In this document: positions 23,297 to 33,942 of the stretch, piece after piece
How positions within the stretch are numbered: the first letter of the stretch is position 1
How the letters are laid out: each line of letters begins with the position of its first letter
Assembly: GCF_041449215.1 (NCBI RefSeq)
Contig: NZ_JBGNFV010000001.1
Location: forward strand, 3,551,001-3,615,000
Length of the DNA stretch: 64,000 nucleotides
Direction: 5' to 3'
Origin: Roseivirga sp. BDSF3-8
GTDB lineage: Bacteria > Bacteroidota > Bacteroidia > Cytophagales > Cyclobacteriaceae
Position numbers and translations under genes: made by a program
Notes under the pieces: generated by a model
Database searches by the model: none
Seen by the model: only the letters and a program-made list of their open reading frames with translations
Told to the model about the DNA's origin: nothing

Positions 23297-25645
23297 TTAC
23301 TGTACCTCAAAGGCGACCTCTAACCGGTCGCCTTTTTCGTCTGTAAGTAGCAGTTGATGCTTTCCTAAACCGGGTGACAGGCTCATCTGGTGTATTTCTT
23401 CGGTTTTGCCGGCATATTCTCCATCCAAATGCCAATACACGGTGCTCTGGTTCATGCGGTGGGCCACTTCAAATACGGTAGCGCCTTTACTGCCATCCAA
23501 TTCTACGGGGATAATAAGGCTGGCATCCATTTTAGGGTAGATGAGCTCCATGTTACTGTTTTCTACCAATGATATGCAGCCGGGTGCCATAGGGGGGAGG
23601 GAGCGATACTCGGTATGGCGGCGTTTGTAATACCACTCCTGGGCGGCGGGTAGAACAAACCAGTTCTTTGGCACTACATTACCTGCGGTATAGCAATCGG
23701 CGAAGGCCTGATAACGGTCATTTTCTGTAGTAAATATCTGCTTGTGGTATGGGCAGGGGAGGGTGTTCAGTCCCCTGCGGGTAATCAGTATGGTGTCTGT
23801 GGTTTCGCAGTAACGGCTACTTCGGTGGCCACTATTCCGACAGACTGAAGCCTCAAAGAGGTCGCTCTGTGGCTGGGTGAAGTCATTAGAAGCAGGGAGC
23901 AGGTCTGCCACATCGAACATGACAGGAGCTGCCATGGTGCCACCGGTGAGCCCTGGCCTGCCTTCGCCATCGGCATTTCCTATCCATACACCCACTACGT
24001 ACCGGCTATTGACGCCAATAGCCCATGCATCACGGTGACCGTAGCTGGTGCCCGTTTTCCAGGCCAGGGGTCGGGAACCACTGTAATACTCCCAGCCTGC
24101 TTCTGACTCTGGTCTTTCCACTTCTTTCATTGCCTGAAAGGTAAGCCAGATGGAGCCGGCAGAAAAAAGCCCGTTTTGAGCTACCTTGTTTTGCTCCCGG
24201 CCTTCCTGAAGCAGGTAGGTGGGAGGGCGAAAGTCTGCAGGACGGTAACGGTTAGGTTCGGGAAGGGTAAAGTAGCTATTTAGACTGCGGGCCATGCTGG
24301 CATACATGCCACTCATATCCCAGAGTGTTCCTTCGGCTCCTCCGAGGATAAGGGCAAGCCCGTAATGATCTGGCCCATGCCGGAGGGTACTGAGGCCTGC
24401 CTCCTGGAGGCGGCTATGCAGCTTTTCCACTCCATATTCGCGTAGCATACGTACGGCGGGTATGTTTAGTGACCTGGCGATAGCCTCATCGGCGGGTACG
24501 GCTCCGCTGTATTCTTTGTTAAAATTTTGTGGGGTAAATCCTCTGATAACGGTGGGGATATCAGCAACGAGGGTTCCCGGGAGCAGGAGGCCTTCATCGA
24601 GCATAGCCCCGAAAAGTATGGGTTTGAGCAGGCTGCCTGTACTTCGCGGGGAGGTAATAATGTCTACATGGCCGCCGTATTCGTTCCCTTTTACAGGCGT
24701 ATTACCCACATATGCCAGGGTTTTGCCGGAATTTACATCGAGTACTACTACCGCACCATTGTAGATATTGGCCCGCTTGTATTGCTGATGGTACCTGTTT
24801 AGTATGGAGGAGGCGTGGTATTGGAGGGCAGGATCGAGGGAGGTAGTGACGCGCGTGCCTTTCCGGCCTTCCTGTAAAGCTCTTGTGAGTAGGTGGGGGG
24901 CCAGAGAGGGGAGTGGCCTGGGGGTGCCTGGGAGGGGCTCTTTTATGGCTAAGGAGTAGGTTAGCGAATCGAATGTGCCTTGCTGATAAAGGTCATGAAG
25001 CAGCCTGTCCCGTTTATGTTTAAAGATAGATTCGTTCTTTCCTGGAAAGACGAGGGAGGGACTATTAGGGAGTACGGCAAGGGAAGCTGCCTCAGCCCAG
25101 CTGAGGTGGTGGGGACTGCGCCCGAAGTAGCGCCATGCAGCAGCTTCCAGCCCCACTACATTACCCCCGAATGGGGCATGGGCGGCGTACAATTTCAGTA
25201 TCTCTTCTTTATTATAGCGGACCTCAAGGCGGGTAGCGATCCAGGTTTCCTTCAGTTTCTGCCATAGGGTACGATTCTCCCGCTGGCTTAGCCGTACTAC
25301 CTGCATGGTTATAGTGGAGCCTCCGCTTATAATTCGCCTTTCACTGATATTCTGCTGCATGGCACGTGCGATAGCCAGTACGTCAACGCCAGGGTGTCGA
25401 TAAAAGCGCCGGTCTTCGAAACAGACGATGGCTTCGCGAAATTTGGTGGGAAGAGAGTCACCGGGAGGAAAGCGCCATTGGCCATCATCTGCAATTGTAG
25501 CGCCTAATAGGGTGCCGTCATGTGCTTCGATCAGGGTACTATATGACACGCCGAAAAGCCTTCCTGGCAGGCTGAACCACCATACTGCTAATAGTGTCAG
25601 CAGGGTAAAGATGATCAGAAAGGTTTTTTTACGGTTCTTAAGCAC
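23297..25645 (-). CDS. pbpC: penicillin-binding protein 1C
   Basis: 782 residues, normal for PBP1C. An N-terminal anchor (about 8-27) is followed by a GT51 glycosyltransferase (catalytic Glu in IVCFEDRRFYRHPGVD, then GGSTITMQVVRL). The transpeptidase domain has the SxxK Ser in SPRSTGSLLKP, an SLN motif in ARSLNIPAV and KTGTSYGHRDAW. The C-terminal 90 residues are the BiPBP_C domain (HLDGEYAGKTEE...). The enzyme polymerises lipid II and, less certainly, cross-links it. PBP1C is often found with alpha-2-macroglobulin, which lies 2.4 kb upstream on the same strand. It is separated from flotillin by a terminator. Confidence 0.96.
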   Translation of the reverse strand: MLKNRKKTFLIIFTLLTLLAVWWFSLPGRLFGVSYSTLIEAHDGTLLGATIADDGQWRFPPGDSLPTKFREAIVCFEDRRFYRHPGVDVLAIARAMQQNISERRIISGGSTITMQVVRLSQRENRTLWQKLKETWIATRLEVRYNKEEILKLYAAHAPFGGNVVGLEAAAWRYFGRSPHHLSWAEAASLAVLPNSPSLVFPGKNESIFKHKRDRLLHDLYQQGTFDSLTYSLAIKEPLPGTPRPLPSLAPHLLTRALQEGRKGTRVTTSLDPALQYHASSILNRYHQQYKRANIYNGAVVVLDVNSGKTLAYVGNTPVKGNEYGGHVDIITSPRSTGSLLKPILFGAMLDEGLLLPGTLVADIPTVIRGFTPQNFNKEYSGAVPADEAIARSLNIPAVRMLREYGVEKLHSRLQEAGLSTLRHGPDHYGLALILGGAEGTLWDMSGMYASMARSLNSYFTLPEPNRYRPADFRPPTYLLQEGREQNKVAQNGLFSAGSIWLTFQAMKEVERPESEAGWEYYSGSRPLAWKTGTSYGHRDAWAIGVNSRYVVGVWIGNADGEGRPGLTGGTMAAPVMFDVADLLPASNDFTQPQSDLFEASVCRNSGHRSSRYCETTDTILITRRGLNTLPCPYHKQIFTTENDRYQAFADCYTAGNVVPKNWFVLPAAQEWYYKRRHTEYRSLPPMAPGCISLVENSNMELIYPKMDASLIIPVELDGSKGATVFEVAHRMNQSTVYWHLDGEYAGKTEEIHQMSLSPGLGKHQLLLTDEKGDRLEVAFEVQ
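23309..23338 (+). terminator. terminator downstream of the GG-leader peptide, inside the 3' end of pbpC
   Basis: AAAGGCGACC (23309-23318) pairs perfectly with GGTCGCCTTT (23326-23335), then TT. It lies within the last codons of the convergent pbpC. Confidence 0.65.
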
Positions 25646-25730
25646 GGAAGGTGTTGTATGTCAGGCAAATTTATGCTAATGAGATAACGAATGAAAGTAT
25701 GAATTTTGCCTATTAGGCACATAGGAAAAT

Positions 25731-25759
25731 AAAAAAGGCCTGCCGATTGGCAAGCCTTT
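25731..25759 (-). terminator. intrinsic terminator after the flotillin gene
   Basis: Eleven-base stem with one mismatch (25734-25744 with 25749-25759); on the minus strand it is followed by six T. Confidence 0.85.
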
Positions 25760-25781
25760 CATTCAGTTCAAATATGGTTCG

Positions 25782-27356
25782 TTAGTTAGCAGGTTCGGGG
25801 TGCTGTCCGCCAGCATCCTCTTTTTTGCCATTTACAGTTTCACCTTTTAGGGGAGGGGTTACTGTATGCTCTTCTTTTTCGGGTTTTTGTCCCTGCAACA
25901 TGTCAGGAAGTCCCAGACCGGCCATTTTAAACATTTCTTCCATGGGGGGAAGGGTTTTTAACATGCCGGACATAAAGTTGGCGGTATTTGAGGCACCATT
26001 CTGTCCTCCATTGCCACTGTCCCAAACAGTAACCTTGTCGATCTTGATGTTCTTGATGGCTTCAACTTGTGTCTTAACCAGCTCAGGCAGCTTGTCTGCA
26101 ATCATGAGGAGTACGGCATCACGGCTGTTGTCACCGGCTGCTTTCACTATTCTTTCGAAACCTTCTGCCTGCTTACTCATGATCTCAAGGAGACCACGGG
26201 CTTCGGCTTCCATTTTATAGTAAATAGCATCTGCCTCACCACGGGCATGGCGTCTGATCCTTTCGGCTTCCGCCTCTGCGTCGATTTCCTTTTTGCTCTT
26301 ATCTATTTCAGCAGGTATAATGATGTCTGCATGGCGGCTGGCTTTCTCCCGTGCTGCACGAGCATCCTCAGCCAGTCTTTCGGCTTCGTAAGAGTCTTCT
26401 TTTGCTTTAGCGGTAGCTACCTTTTCTGCAGTTACGGCTTTTCTGAGGGCTTCTGCTTCTCTTTCCCTTCTTTCAGAGTCCGAGTTTGCGATGTCGATCT
26501 TGGCCAGGTTTTCACCTTTTACAGCCAGGGCATTTGCGTCGGAAGTAGCGACGCGTTCACGTTGTTTGGCTTCGGCTTCACCTATGCGTGATTTAGCATC
26601 AGCATCGGCTAGTTGGATGCGCTGATTCCGGTCTGCTTCTGCCTCACCGATTACGGCTATGGAGTTGGCATCGGCCACTTGTATACGTTCGTCTTTCTTC
26701 GCCTGTGCCTCGCCAATGCTACCGTCTCTTTCCTTCTCTGCCACGCTTTTACGAGCGTCGTTTACGGCTTTGGCGGCAGCTTCTTTACCCAGGGCTTCAA
26801 TGTAACCGGACTCATCTTTGATGTCTGTCACGTTAACGTTTATGAGCTTCAGACCGATTTTTTTGAGTTCTGCCTCTACGTTTTTCGCCACATTGTCGAG
26901 GAACTTATCGCGGTTATTATTAATTTCCTCGATGTCCATGGTAGCCACGACCAGGCGTAACTGACCGAATATTATATCTTTGGCAAGATCGTGAACATCG
27001 GTTTGGCTAAGGCCAAGGAGGCGCTCGGCAGCATTGTTCATGATACCGGGCTCGGTAGAGATACCGACTGTAAAACGCGAGGGTACGTCTACGCGGATAT
27101 TCTGCTTACTGAGCGCATTGGTAAGGTTAACTTCTATAGACTGGGGGGTCAGGTCAAGAAATTCATAGTCTTGGATGATTGGCATGATAAACGCAGCGCC
27201 ACCATGAATACACTTGGCAGAAGTGCTTCCACCTACCTTACCATAGACGACGAGTATCCTGTCGGAAGGACACCGTTTATACCTTCTTGCCAAGGCCATC
27301 AGCAGAATGAACAGGAAGACGACTGATCCTGTAATGACTATTAAGATATTCTCCAT
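25782..27356 (-). CDS. flotillin-like SPFH-domain membrane protein
   Basis: 524 residues. An N-terminal membrane anchor (about 5-23) is followed by the SPFH/band 7 domain (GGAAFIMPIIQDYEFLDLTP, LINVNVTDIKDESGYIEALG). Then comes a long Ala/Glu/Lys-rich coiled coil with repeated GEAEAxxxxRIQxADA-type units (about 225-400). A Gly/Asn-rich C-terminus (GNGGQNGASNTANFMSGML) completes it. This is the layout of bacterial flotillin FloT/YuaG, which forms membrane microdomains. The NfeD partner is directly upstream (33 bases), as in yuaF-yuaG. Confidence 0.93.
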   Translation of the reverse strand: MENILIVITGSVVFLFILLMALARRYKRCPSDRILVVYGKVGGSTSAKCIHGGAAFIMPIIQDYEFLDLTPQSIEVNLTNALSKQNIRVDVPSRFTVGISTEPGIMNNAAERLLGLSQTDVHDLAKDIIFGQLRLVVATMDIEEINNNRDKFLDNVAKNVEAELKKIGLKLINVNVTDIKDESGYIEALGKEAAAKAVNDARKSVAEKERDGSIGEAQAKKDERIQVADANSIAVIGEAEADRNQRIQLADADAKSRIGEAEAKQRERVATSDANALAVKGENLAKIDIANSDSERREREAEALRKAVTAEKVATAKAKEDSYEAERLAEDARAAREKASRHADIIIPAEIDKSKKEIDAEAEAERIRRHARGEADAIYYKMEAEARGLLEIMSKQAEGFERIVKAAGDNSRDAVLLMIADKLPELVKTQVEAIKNIKIDKVTVWDSGNGGQNGASNTANFMSGMLKTLPPMEEMFKMAGLGLPDMLQGQKPEKEEHTVTPPLKGETVNGKKEDAGGQHPEPAN

Positions 27357-27389
27357 AATTATTACTGTTTATTTAGGTTTTTGAAAAGA

Positions 27390-27998
27390 CTATATGAGTT
27401 GAGAGTAAGCGGAGCTTTTGGTGACTATGAGGAGGTTGCCATTGATCACGTCGGTTACGGTAATGACTGTCCCGGTACTAAGGTCGTCTTCGTCGTCAGT
27501 GACAGCATCTAACTCACGAAGGGTGCCTTGCACGGTAATATGCACTTTTCCTACTCCGCCTCTGAGGGCGGGTACGCGCAGGTATACTTCACCGGTTTGG
27601 TACAGTGAGGTTTCCAGGTTCATGGTTTTATCGGCAGTCAGCTTGGACATGAAGTAGAAGATACTGGCCATAATGACCATCATAAGCAGACCGCATATAA
27701 CGGATATAACTACTGTGAGAACGTTGGCCAGGCCGGCATCAATACAGGCCAGTCCGGTCCAGCTGAAGATGGTGAAGAAGCCGATGAGGTTTTTAATGGT
27801 AAGTAGATGAAACCCTCCTTCACCGAAATCGTGATCACCATCAATGCCGTCTGTACCATCATCGATGTCCACATCGCCACCGACAAATATTATGATCAGT
27901 TGGAACAGGAACAGTACCGTAAACGGCACTGCCAGTATCCAATATATTCGCTCGAAAGTCTCGAGCGTTTCCCACCATCCTGAAAAATTGCTGAACAT
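27390..27998 (-). CDS. NfeD-like membrane protein (flotillin partner)
   Basis: 202 residues. Several membrane segments (about 20-40, 68-88, 92-116) are interrupted by an acidic Asp/Gly loop (GGDVDIDDGTDGIDGDHDF). The C-terminal domain (about 135-200, TGEVYLRVPALRGGVGKVHI ... GTVITVTDVINGNLLIVTKS) looks like the OB fold of NfeD proteins. It resembles YuaF of Bacillus, which associates with flotillin. It precedes flotillin by 33 bases and follows the A2M stop by about 97, so the three may share a transcript. Confidence 0.85.
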   Translation of the reverse strand: MFSNFSGWWETLETFERIYWILAVPFTVLFLFQLIIIFVGGDVDIDDGTDGIDGDHDFGEGGFHLLTIKNLIGFFTIFSWTGLACIDAGLANVLTVVISVICGLLMMVIMASIFYFMSKLTADKTMNLETSLYQTGEVYLRVPALRGGVGKVHITVQGTLRELDAVTDDEDDLSTGTVITVTDVINGNLLIVTKSSAYSQLI

Positions 27999-28094
27999 CC
28001 CTTTAGCCTTAACTTCGTGTTAAATATATCGCGTAATACCACATATAAAAGCCAAAATAGTAGATTCGGTGCTTACATCTGATAAGCGGCTGAC

Positions 28095-31000
28095 TTATGG
28101 ATTGCCTGTAACATCGACTACTTTAACTTCTTTACCCGGTATAGTCGCCGATATACTTTTGTCATACATGGCTTCGCAATTGATGGCGGGCAAGTAATAC
28201 TCTCCTTCGTAGGTGGCATTGAGCAATACTCTGAATGTCTTATTTTTTCCGGGAGCGAGGTCGAAAAAGGTATTCACTCTGTCATCGCGAACATCCTGAT
28301 AATCAAACTCGCCCTGTTCATATACATCTTCGAGTCCTTCCAGGCGGATATTCCTAATCTCCCAGCCACTGGGGAAAATTTGGGTGAGGGCCATTTCCCG
28401 GAGGTAGCCTCTGGTACCGGGGTTTGACACGGTGACTACGGCTGTGAAGTTTTCTCCCTGCCGAATTGCAGCAGGGTCCATGATGGCGCCGTTTGCGTCC
28501 TGGTAGTGCATACTAAGCCTTACGCCATTACTGCTTTCGATTTCCATGCCTCTGGCAGGCTTGCCTTGCATTAGAAGCCTTACGAATATGCCACCGTTTC
28601 CGGTATTGCGAACGGATACCGGGCCAGCGGGATTGCTGCTGCCGAGGTCACGGGTTATGAGATGGTTATCAGCGGAAACATCTGCATTACTGCCTTTATG
28701 TGAATAGGTGAATGAGATAGGGGATGGCTTTCTGTCTCCCAGGAACCTGGCTATGGCAGCGAGTGAGAAAGCGGTTTCCTGTGTGCTCATCCAGTAATTA
28801 CCATTACCCATTTTTTCGGCTATTCGCTTAAGTACAATGAAGGCCTCTTCTTTGTCATTGAGTCTCATAAGGGTTTCCAGAATGATGGCCTCATCTCTGG
28901 TGGCAGAACCAAATGTAAAGCTCATTTCGCGATAGTCTGCTACTTGTTTATTGGTGTTGGCTACAAGGCGACTGCCTGCTTCGGGCTGGCCTGCTGCGGC
29001 ATAAGCGGCAGCGAGCATCCACCGGCTCATATCATTCAGGGATGCCTGTTCGCGCAATCTGTTCATGGCGCCCAGGTGGGGGGTATTATGTAATGCAAGG
29101 GTATATAGGCGGTAGGCTTGTATAAAGTCACTGCGACCGTAATTATCGTACTGGCTTCCTCCATTATAGGATGAAGCGGCCTTGTATTGATAATCAGCCC
29201 ATTTCTGCAGCAGGTAGTCTGGCACAAAGTGGCCGTTATTCCTGGCTTCGATCATAAAATGCCCCACGTAGCTGGTGACCCAGTCGTTTCTGTTGCCAGA
29301 TCCGGGCCAGTATTCAAAGCTACCATCTCCCATCTGGAATCCAGGTAGGCGACTGATGCTCTGTTTAATGATCTCTTTGGCTTTGCTTTCTTCTTCCCGG
29401 GTGACTTCGGTGATCTTGGGTATAAACAGGAGGGCATACGCTTTAGATACGGTCTGCTCGAGGCAGCCATAGGGGTACCTGATCAGGTACTGAAGCCTTT
29501 TCTGCATATTAATAGCCGGGATGGAGGAAACTTCAAGGGTGGCACTATTAGAGCCATCAATACCTATTGCCTCTACAGTCTCCTGCCATGACGCTCCGGG
29601 TTCGAGGTAAATTTCTTTTACCCGGGTGGTCATGGGATTAGGATTGCGTACATCCAGTTCTATCTCCCAGGTGGCGCTTTTACCTCCTCCAGAAGCTTCT
29701 ACCTGTACTTTGGCGATGCCTGTCTGATCAGGAGCCCTTAGCCTGAAGTTTACAGTTTTTTCTTCTTGCCCTGACATGGCGACGTTTTTACTTCCACCAC
29801 CGGTAACGGTAAGGAGGCTTCCTGTTTTAACCTTAAGAGACACGTTGTCACCTATCTTATCAGAAGCAAAAATTGTGACAGGTAAACTGACTTCCTCTCC
29901 GGGGCCTACTACTCGGGGGAGTGTGCCGAGTATCATGAGGTCTTTTTTTACAGGGACAGCTTTTTCGGCTTGCCCGTAAGCATCTCCCTGACGTGCCACC
30001 ACCATTACGCGTACAGATCCTATGTAGTTAGGCATGCGGAAGGTATGGCTTTCTTCATCACCGGATCCGATAGTAAAGGGGCCAAAGAACTTAGAAACGG
30101 GCTTGAAGCGCTGGGCTTTTTTATTCCCTTGTTTGTTGAGCTCACCGTCACCCCCTATTGCCAGCAGGCGTCCGGTTCTGCCACCCATGGCGTCGACTAC
30201 CTGATCATAGACATCCCATGTTTTTACTCCCAGAGCCTCTTTTGCATAGAAGTAGTCATGGGGTACGGGTGTGGGAAAGTTGGTGAGGTCTAATAACCCT
30301 TCATCTACCACGGCCAGCGTATAGGTCATGGGCCTCCCGTTTTTCTCACTTACGGTTACCGTGACATCTTTTTCCGGTTCAAAGGTAGCAGCTGTCTCCA
30401 GTTGAGGGAATAATTTAGTATCCGGGTTTTCTACGTTTACGGGTACTACGCCATACATTCTTATAGGAAGGTCATTGGCTGTCTGGCTATGGGGCTGAAT
30501 GAGGCTTACATGTGCATAGACGTTTGGTGCCATGCCCTCTTCTACCTCAAAGTAGGTGATATTTTCTCCTGCTTTGGTTTCCACCCAGTATTGCTTCAGG
30601 ACTGAGGTGCCATTCTCTATAGATACGAGGGCACGTCCATCGGCACTACCGGGGATATTGAGCCGTACACGCTCTCCGACCTGATAGGTTTCTTTATCTG
30701 TAGAAAAGGAAAGAATAGCCGCTCCGTCGGGATATTCCCGCTTTTGTCTGCCTGCCCAGCCGGGCCAGTCGAGGTAAATGGTCTTGCCGGTGCAGTGCCC
30801 TGAGATGGGATCACAAACTCTTACGAGATAGCGCCCCCACTCGGGATAGTCAATACGGAATCTCCATCGGCCTTTACCATCGGTGAGCCGTACGGAAGCG
30901 GTCTCAATTAATGAATTTGACTGGTTGGAGATATAGCTTCCTATGCTTGATTCGGTATTATCCCACCACCAGCGCCAGTTAAGCTTGTATAATTTTATGT

Positions 31001-33686
31001 CTACGTTACGGGTTATTGGCTTACCACTTTCATTGAGTGCTACTATATCGATCACATGTGAGGTGTCTGTAAGTAGCATGCCTCTGAAGTCTCCTTCGGG
31101 TGCTTTGAGTCCCACATATGAAAAGTAAGGGGAATAGGGGATTTCGTCTCTGAAAATACTAAAGTCTCCTCCGGGCTCGTAGACTTTGCCGCTAAACCGG
31201 GCCATCATCTTGCCGGGCGGGTTTTCGGGGGTTTCATCGAGGGTAACCTGTGTCTTACCATCCTCATCTGTAGTGCCTTCCCAGAATTGTTCGGGTTCAG
31301 CTTCGTACTGCCGGGCGGGGTCATCGAAGGTGTAATTTGAATACCCGCTAAAGGTTGTATTGACAGGGCGGTATACAACCTCCATCTCCCCTTTCATGTT
31401 TCTTGCGGCTGGGCCTGTAAGCCAGTTGGCCTGCAAAGTCCCTCTGACGGGTATGTCTGTTTGAGAAATTTCTTCCTTATCCCAATTTACTTTTACTTTT
31501 AGTCGATTGGGCTTTACTGTCTCGATCCTGATCCTTTCACTGAATGTTGCCCCTCCAACCTGGATCTTTGCCTGATAGTTGCCTGTGGGGGCATCTGGAG
31601 GTGTGGTGGTATTAAATACGAAGAGGTTATCGGGGGCATTGTTTTTTACCAGGCGTGAGACGGTCTGGCCTTTTGGGTTATGAAGTTCAAATACCACGGG
31701 GTGTTCTTTAGGCAGCGTACCAGCTTCGTCCTGTAGCATAAATGATATATGCAGCGAGTCTCCAGGTCTCCATACACCTCTTTCCCCATAGATAAATCCT
31801 TTTAGTCCTTCTCTTACGGCGCTGCCCCGTACTTCGAAGTTGCTGAGTGAGAGTGAGGAGCCATCATCCATTTTCAGGTAGCCCTTTTCACCGTTATTAT
31901 CAGCCACCAGCACAAAAGGGGTACGAGAGACCTTTATGACGGCAAGTCCGTTAGCATCTGTCCGGGCCTGACCTATTTTCTGCAATTGGTAGTCGAGAAC
32001 GGTAAGCCCGACGTTAGGGATAGGGTCGGTGGTTCTGAGGTCAGCAATGGCTACATTTACTTTCTTGCCACCTTCTCCCCGTTTTGCCGTGATACCGAGA
32101 TTACTGGCCAGCAGGTTTGTGCTAACGTGTTTATTGGCTGTATAATAGGAAACATGGCAGGGGTTGTCTCTTTCCTGCCAGGAGTAGCCATCGGGGTAGT
32201 AATAATAATCATCCCAGTAGGTAGTTTCAGCCGGTGAGTCCCATTCCTCGAGTTGAGTGTTTTCGGTAAGTGTTTTGGTGTCACTGGTTTGTCCCTCGCA
32301 GTAAAACGCTGAAAACTCTTTACGCATGCCCAGGGTAATCTGGTAGAGGGCACCAGGCTCTGCGCTAAACATTTCTGAGAGGTCTACTGTAAACAGGTTC
32401 CACTTAGAGAGGTCGGCCACTCCTTTGTTATTTAGCAGAACTACCTTCTTATGTATGGGTTGCCCTACTCTTCTTAACTGGTTGTTGCCCTGCAGGCTAT
32501 TTACCTGGAGAAACTGGGGGATGTTATTTTCATAGATCTTTATGATGCTGATCTCAACGGCATTCAGGCTAACTGCTTCAAAATGAAATTTGGTGCCTTC
32601 GGTGGAGGGAATTATTGTACCGTCATCCACGAGTCTTACCCCTGGCTTTTCCTGCTCAAAGGTGATATCTACCTCACGATTCTGTCCGAGTTTGTAACCG
32701 AGAATATTCTGAATGCCTTTGCTGGCTGTAATGGTCTTGGTACCTGTAAGTCTTGATGAAGGGTAGACGCGAATTTCGTTGCCGGCGGTACTTATCCTTG
32801 GGGCTCCGGCGCCCTGGATGGTTACGAGCCCACGGAGATCCTGGTCTTCTTTGAGGGGATCACTAAAGCGAAGAGAGATATACTGGGTGGGTTGCTGAAC
32901 CAGGTTGGTGTTTAGCAATTTAAAGTCTTTAAGGGAGGGTATTTCTACTTCTTTTTGCCCGTTTTCATCTGTACCAATAGTCTGGCCATTATACTTCAGT
33001 GTGACTTTGCCGGCCTCTTCAGCCCGAATTACATCCTGAACAATAAAGTCGTGGGCGTTATCACTGGTATGGTCCCACTCTATGGCCAGCCTTTCACCGT
33101 TTTGGAAGGCTGCTAATGCTTTTTCCACCTCCTCATTATCTGCTACGTCTGCAGTAGACAGCACGCCGAGTAATTTTTGTTTACTCAGGTTTTTTGGTTC
33201 GTATGGTTCTATACCTGTTACGGTAAGATTGATGCTTTGAGGCATTACCTGAAAAGAGAATAAGAATTCTTCTTCGTCATCTTCTGCGTCTTCGAAAAGC
33301 TCATCTACTGCTACTTCTGCTTCATACTTTTGCCCATTGGGTAATGGGTTGTTTGGCTGAAAATCGAGGGTGTAGAGATCGCGTGCGACTAACTGCCCGT
33401 CTATTTCAGGGGAAAAATCAATGGCTTTTTGAGGAAATGGCTGCCCGATCATACTTGAATCAGCAATGGGCTTGGTAAATCTTACCTGAACGCCTGAGCG
33501 GCTACTTACCATACCGGAGGTATAGGCTGATATGTAGGCATTGTAAGCGGGAGGCTGATTATCTGTCTGATCACCGATTGCCTCATTATCTGAGCAGGAA
33601 CAACCAATGTTAAAAATGAATGGAAGTACCAATAACAGGTAGCCTAACCACCTAATGGAAAGAGGGTTGTGTGTTTCTTCGGTCAT
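28095..33686 (-). CDS. alpha-2-macroglobulin family lipoprotein with intact thioester motif
   Basis: 1863 residues, a full-size bacterial A2M. The lipobox Cys follows a signal helix (LLLVLPFIFNIGCSC), so the protein is anchored in the envelope. MG domains fill the first two thirds (GFIYGERGVWRPGDSLHISF is the typical MG2 opening). The bait region should lie near residues 840-900, and the C-terminal third holds the thioester domain. The motif PYGCLEQ is intact, with Cys1408, and is followed by an alpha/alpha toroid (DGSFEYWPGSGNRNDWVTSY). A2M of this kind traps invading proteases by covalent linkage. Its partner pbpC, which could repair damaged wall, lies downstream on the same strand. Confidence 0.95.
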   Translation of the reverse strand: MTEETHNPLSIRWLGYLLLVLPFIFNIGCSCSDNEAIGDQTDNQPPAYNAYISAYTSGMVSSRSGVQVRFTKPIADSSMIGQPFPQKAIDFSPEIDGQLVARDLYTLDFQPNNPLPNGQKYEAEVAVDELFEDAEDDEEEFLFSFQVMPQSINLTVTGIEPYEPKNLSKQKLLGVLSTADVADNEEVEKALAAFQNGERLAIEWDHTSDNAHDFIVQDVIRAEEAGKVTLKYNGQTIGTDENGQKEVEIPSLKDFKLLNTNLVQQPTQYISLRFSDPLKEDQDLRGLVTIQGAGAPRISTAGNEIRVYPSSRLTGTKTITASKGIQNILGYKLGQNREVDITFEQEKPGVRLVDDGTIIPSTEGTKFHFEAVSLNAVEISIIKIYENNIPQFLQVNSLQGNNQLRRVGQPIHKKVVLLNNKGVADLSKWNLFTVDLSEMFSAEPGALYQITLGMRKEFSAFYCEGQTSDTKTLTENTQLEEWDSPAETTYWDDYYYYPDGYSWQERDNPCHVSYYTANKHVSTNLLASNLGITAKRGEGGKKVNVAIADLRTTDPIPNVGLTVLDYQLQKIGQARTDANGLAVIKVSRTPFVLVADNNGEKGYLKMDDGSSLSLSNFEVRGSAVREGLKGFIYGERGVWRPGDSLHISFMLQDEAGTLPKEHPVVFELHNPKGQTVSRLVKNNAPDNLFVFNTTTPPDAPTGNYQAKIQVGGATFSERIRIETVKPNRLKVKVNWDKEEISQTDIPVRGTLQANWLTGPAARNMKGEMEVVYRPVNTTFSGYSNYTFDDPARQYEAEPEQFWEGTTDEDGKTQVTLDETPENPPGKMMARFSGKVYEPGGDFSIFRDEIPYSPYFSYVGLKAPEGDFRGMLLTDTSHVIDIVALNESGKPITRNVDIKLYKLNWRWWWDNTESSIGSYISNQSNSLIETASVRLTDGKGRWRFRIDYPEWGRYLVRVCDPISGHCTGKTIYLDWPGWAGRQKREYPDGAAILSFSTDKETYQVGERVRLNIPGSADGRALVSIENGTSVLKQYWVETKAGENITYFEVEEGMAPNVYAHVSLIQPHSQTANDLPIRMYGVVPVNVENPDTKLFPQLETAATFEPEKDVTVTVSEKNGRPMTYTLAVVDEGLLDLTNFPTPVPHDYFYAKEALGVKTWDVYDQVVDAMGGRTGRLLAIGGDGELNKQGNKKAQRFKPVSKFFGPFTIGSGDEESHTFRMPNYIGSVRVMVVARQGDAYGQAEKAVPVKKDLMILGTLPRVVGPGEEVSLPVTIFASDKIGDNVSLKVKTGSLLTVTGGGSKNVAMSGQEEKTVNFRLRAPDQTGIAKVQVEASGGGKSATWEIELDVRNPNPMTTRVKEIYLEPGASWQETVEAIGIDGSNSATLEVSSIPAINMQKRLQYLIRYPYGCLEQTVSKAYALLFIPKITEVTREEESKAKEIIKQSISRLPGFQMGDGSFEYWPGSGNRNDWVTSYVGHFMIEARNNGHFVPDYLLQKWADYQYKAASSYNGGSQYDNYGRSDFIQAYRLYTLALHNTPHLGAMNRLREQASLNDMSRWMLAAAYAAAGQPEAGSRLVANTNKQVADYREMSFTFGSATRDEAIILETLMRLNDKEEAFIVLKRIAEKMGNGNYWMSTQETAFSLAAIARFLGDRKPSPISFTYSHKGSNADVSADNHLITRDLGSSNPAGPVSVRNTGNGGIFVRLLMQGKPARGMEIESSNGVRLSMHYQDANGAIMDPAAIRQGENFTAVVTVSNPGTRGYLREMALTQIFPSGWEIRNIRLEGLEDVYEQGEFDYQDVRDDRVNTFFDLAPGKNKTFRVLLNATYEGEYYLPAINCEAMYDKSISATIPGKEVKVVDVTGNP

Positions 33687-33942
33687 GAATATAAGGTTCA
33701 GAAAGGAAAGGAATGCTTGGTGCTATTTTCCGATAGCAATTTACATAAAAAAACGGTGTAGGGTTGGTGGAATTGTACTTAAGATGGCCCTATATCTTAC
33801 ACTCCTGTAAGAATAATTGCTTTGATAAAAAGTATTTGAAGGGTGGGGTAGGTGAGGTATTATTGGAATACTACAAAGATGCACTCTACAATGTGAGGGA
33901 TATATCTGACTTATAGCCGAGTTATCCTCAACATATACTCAA

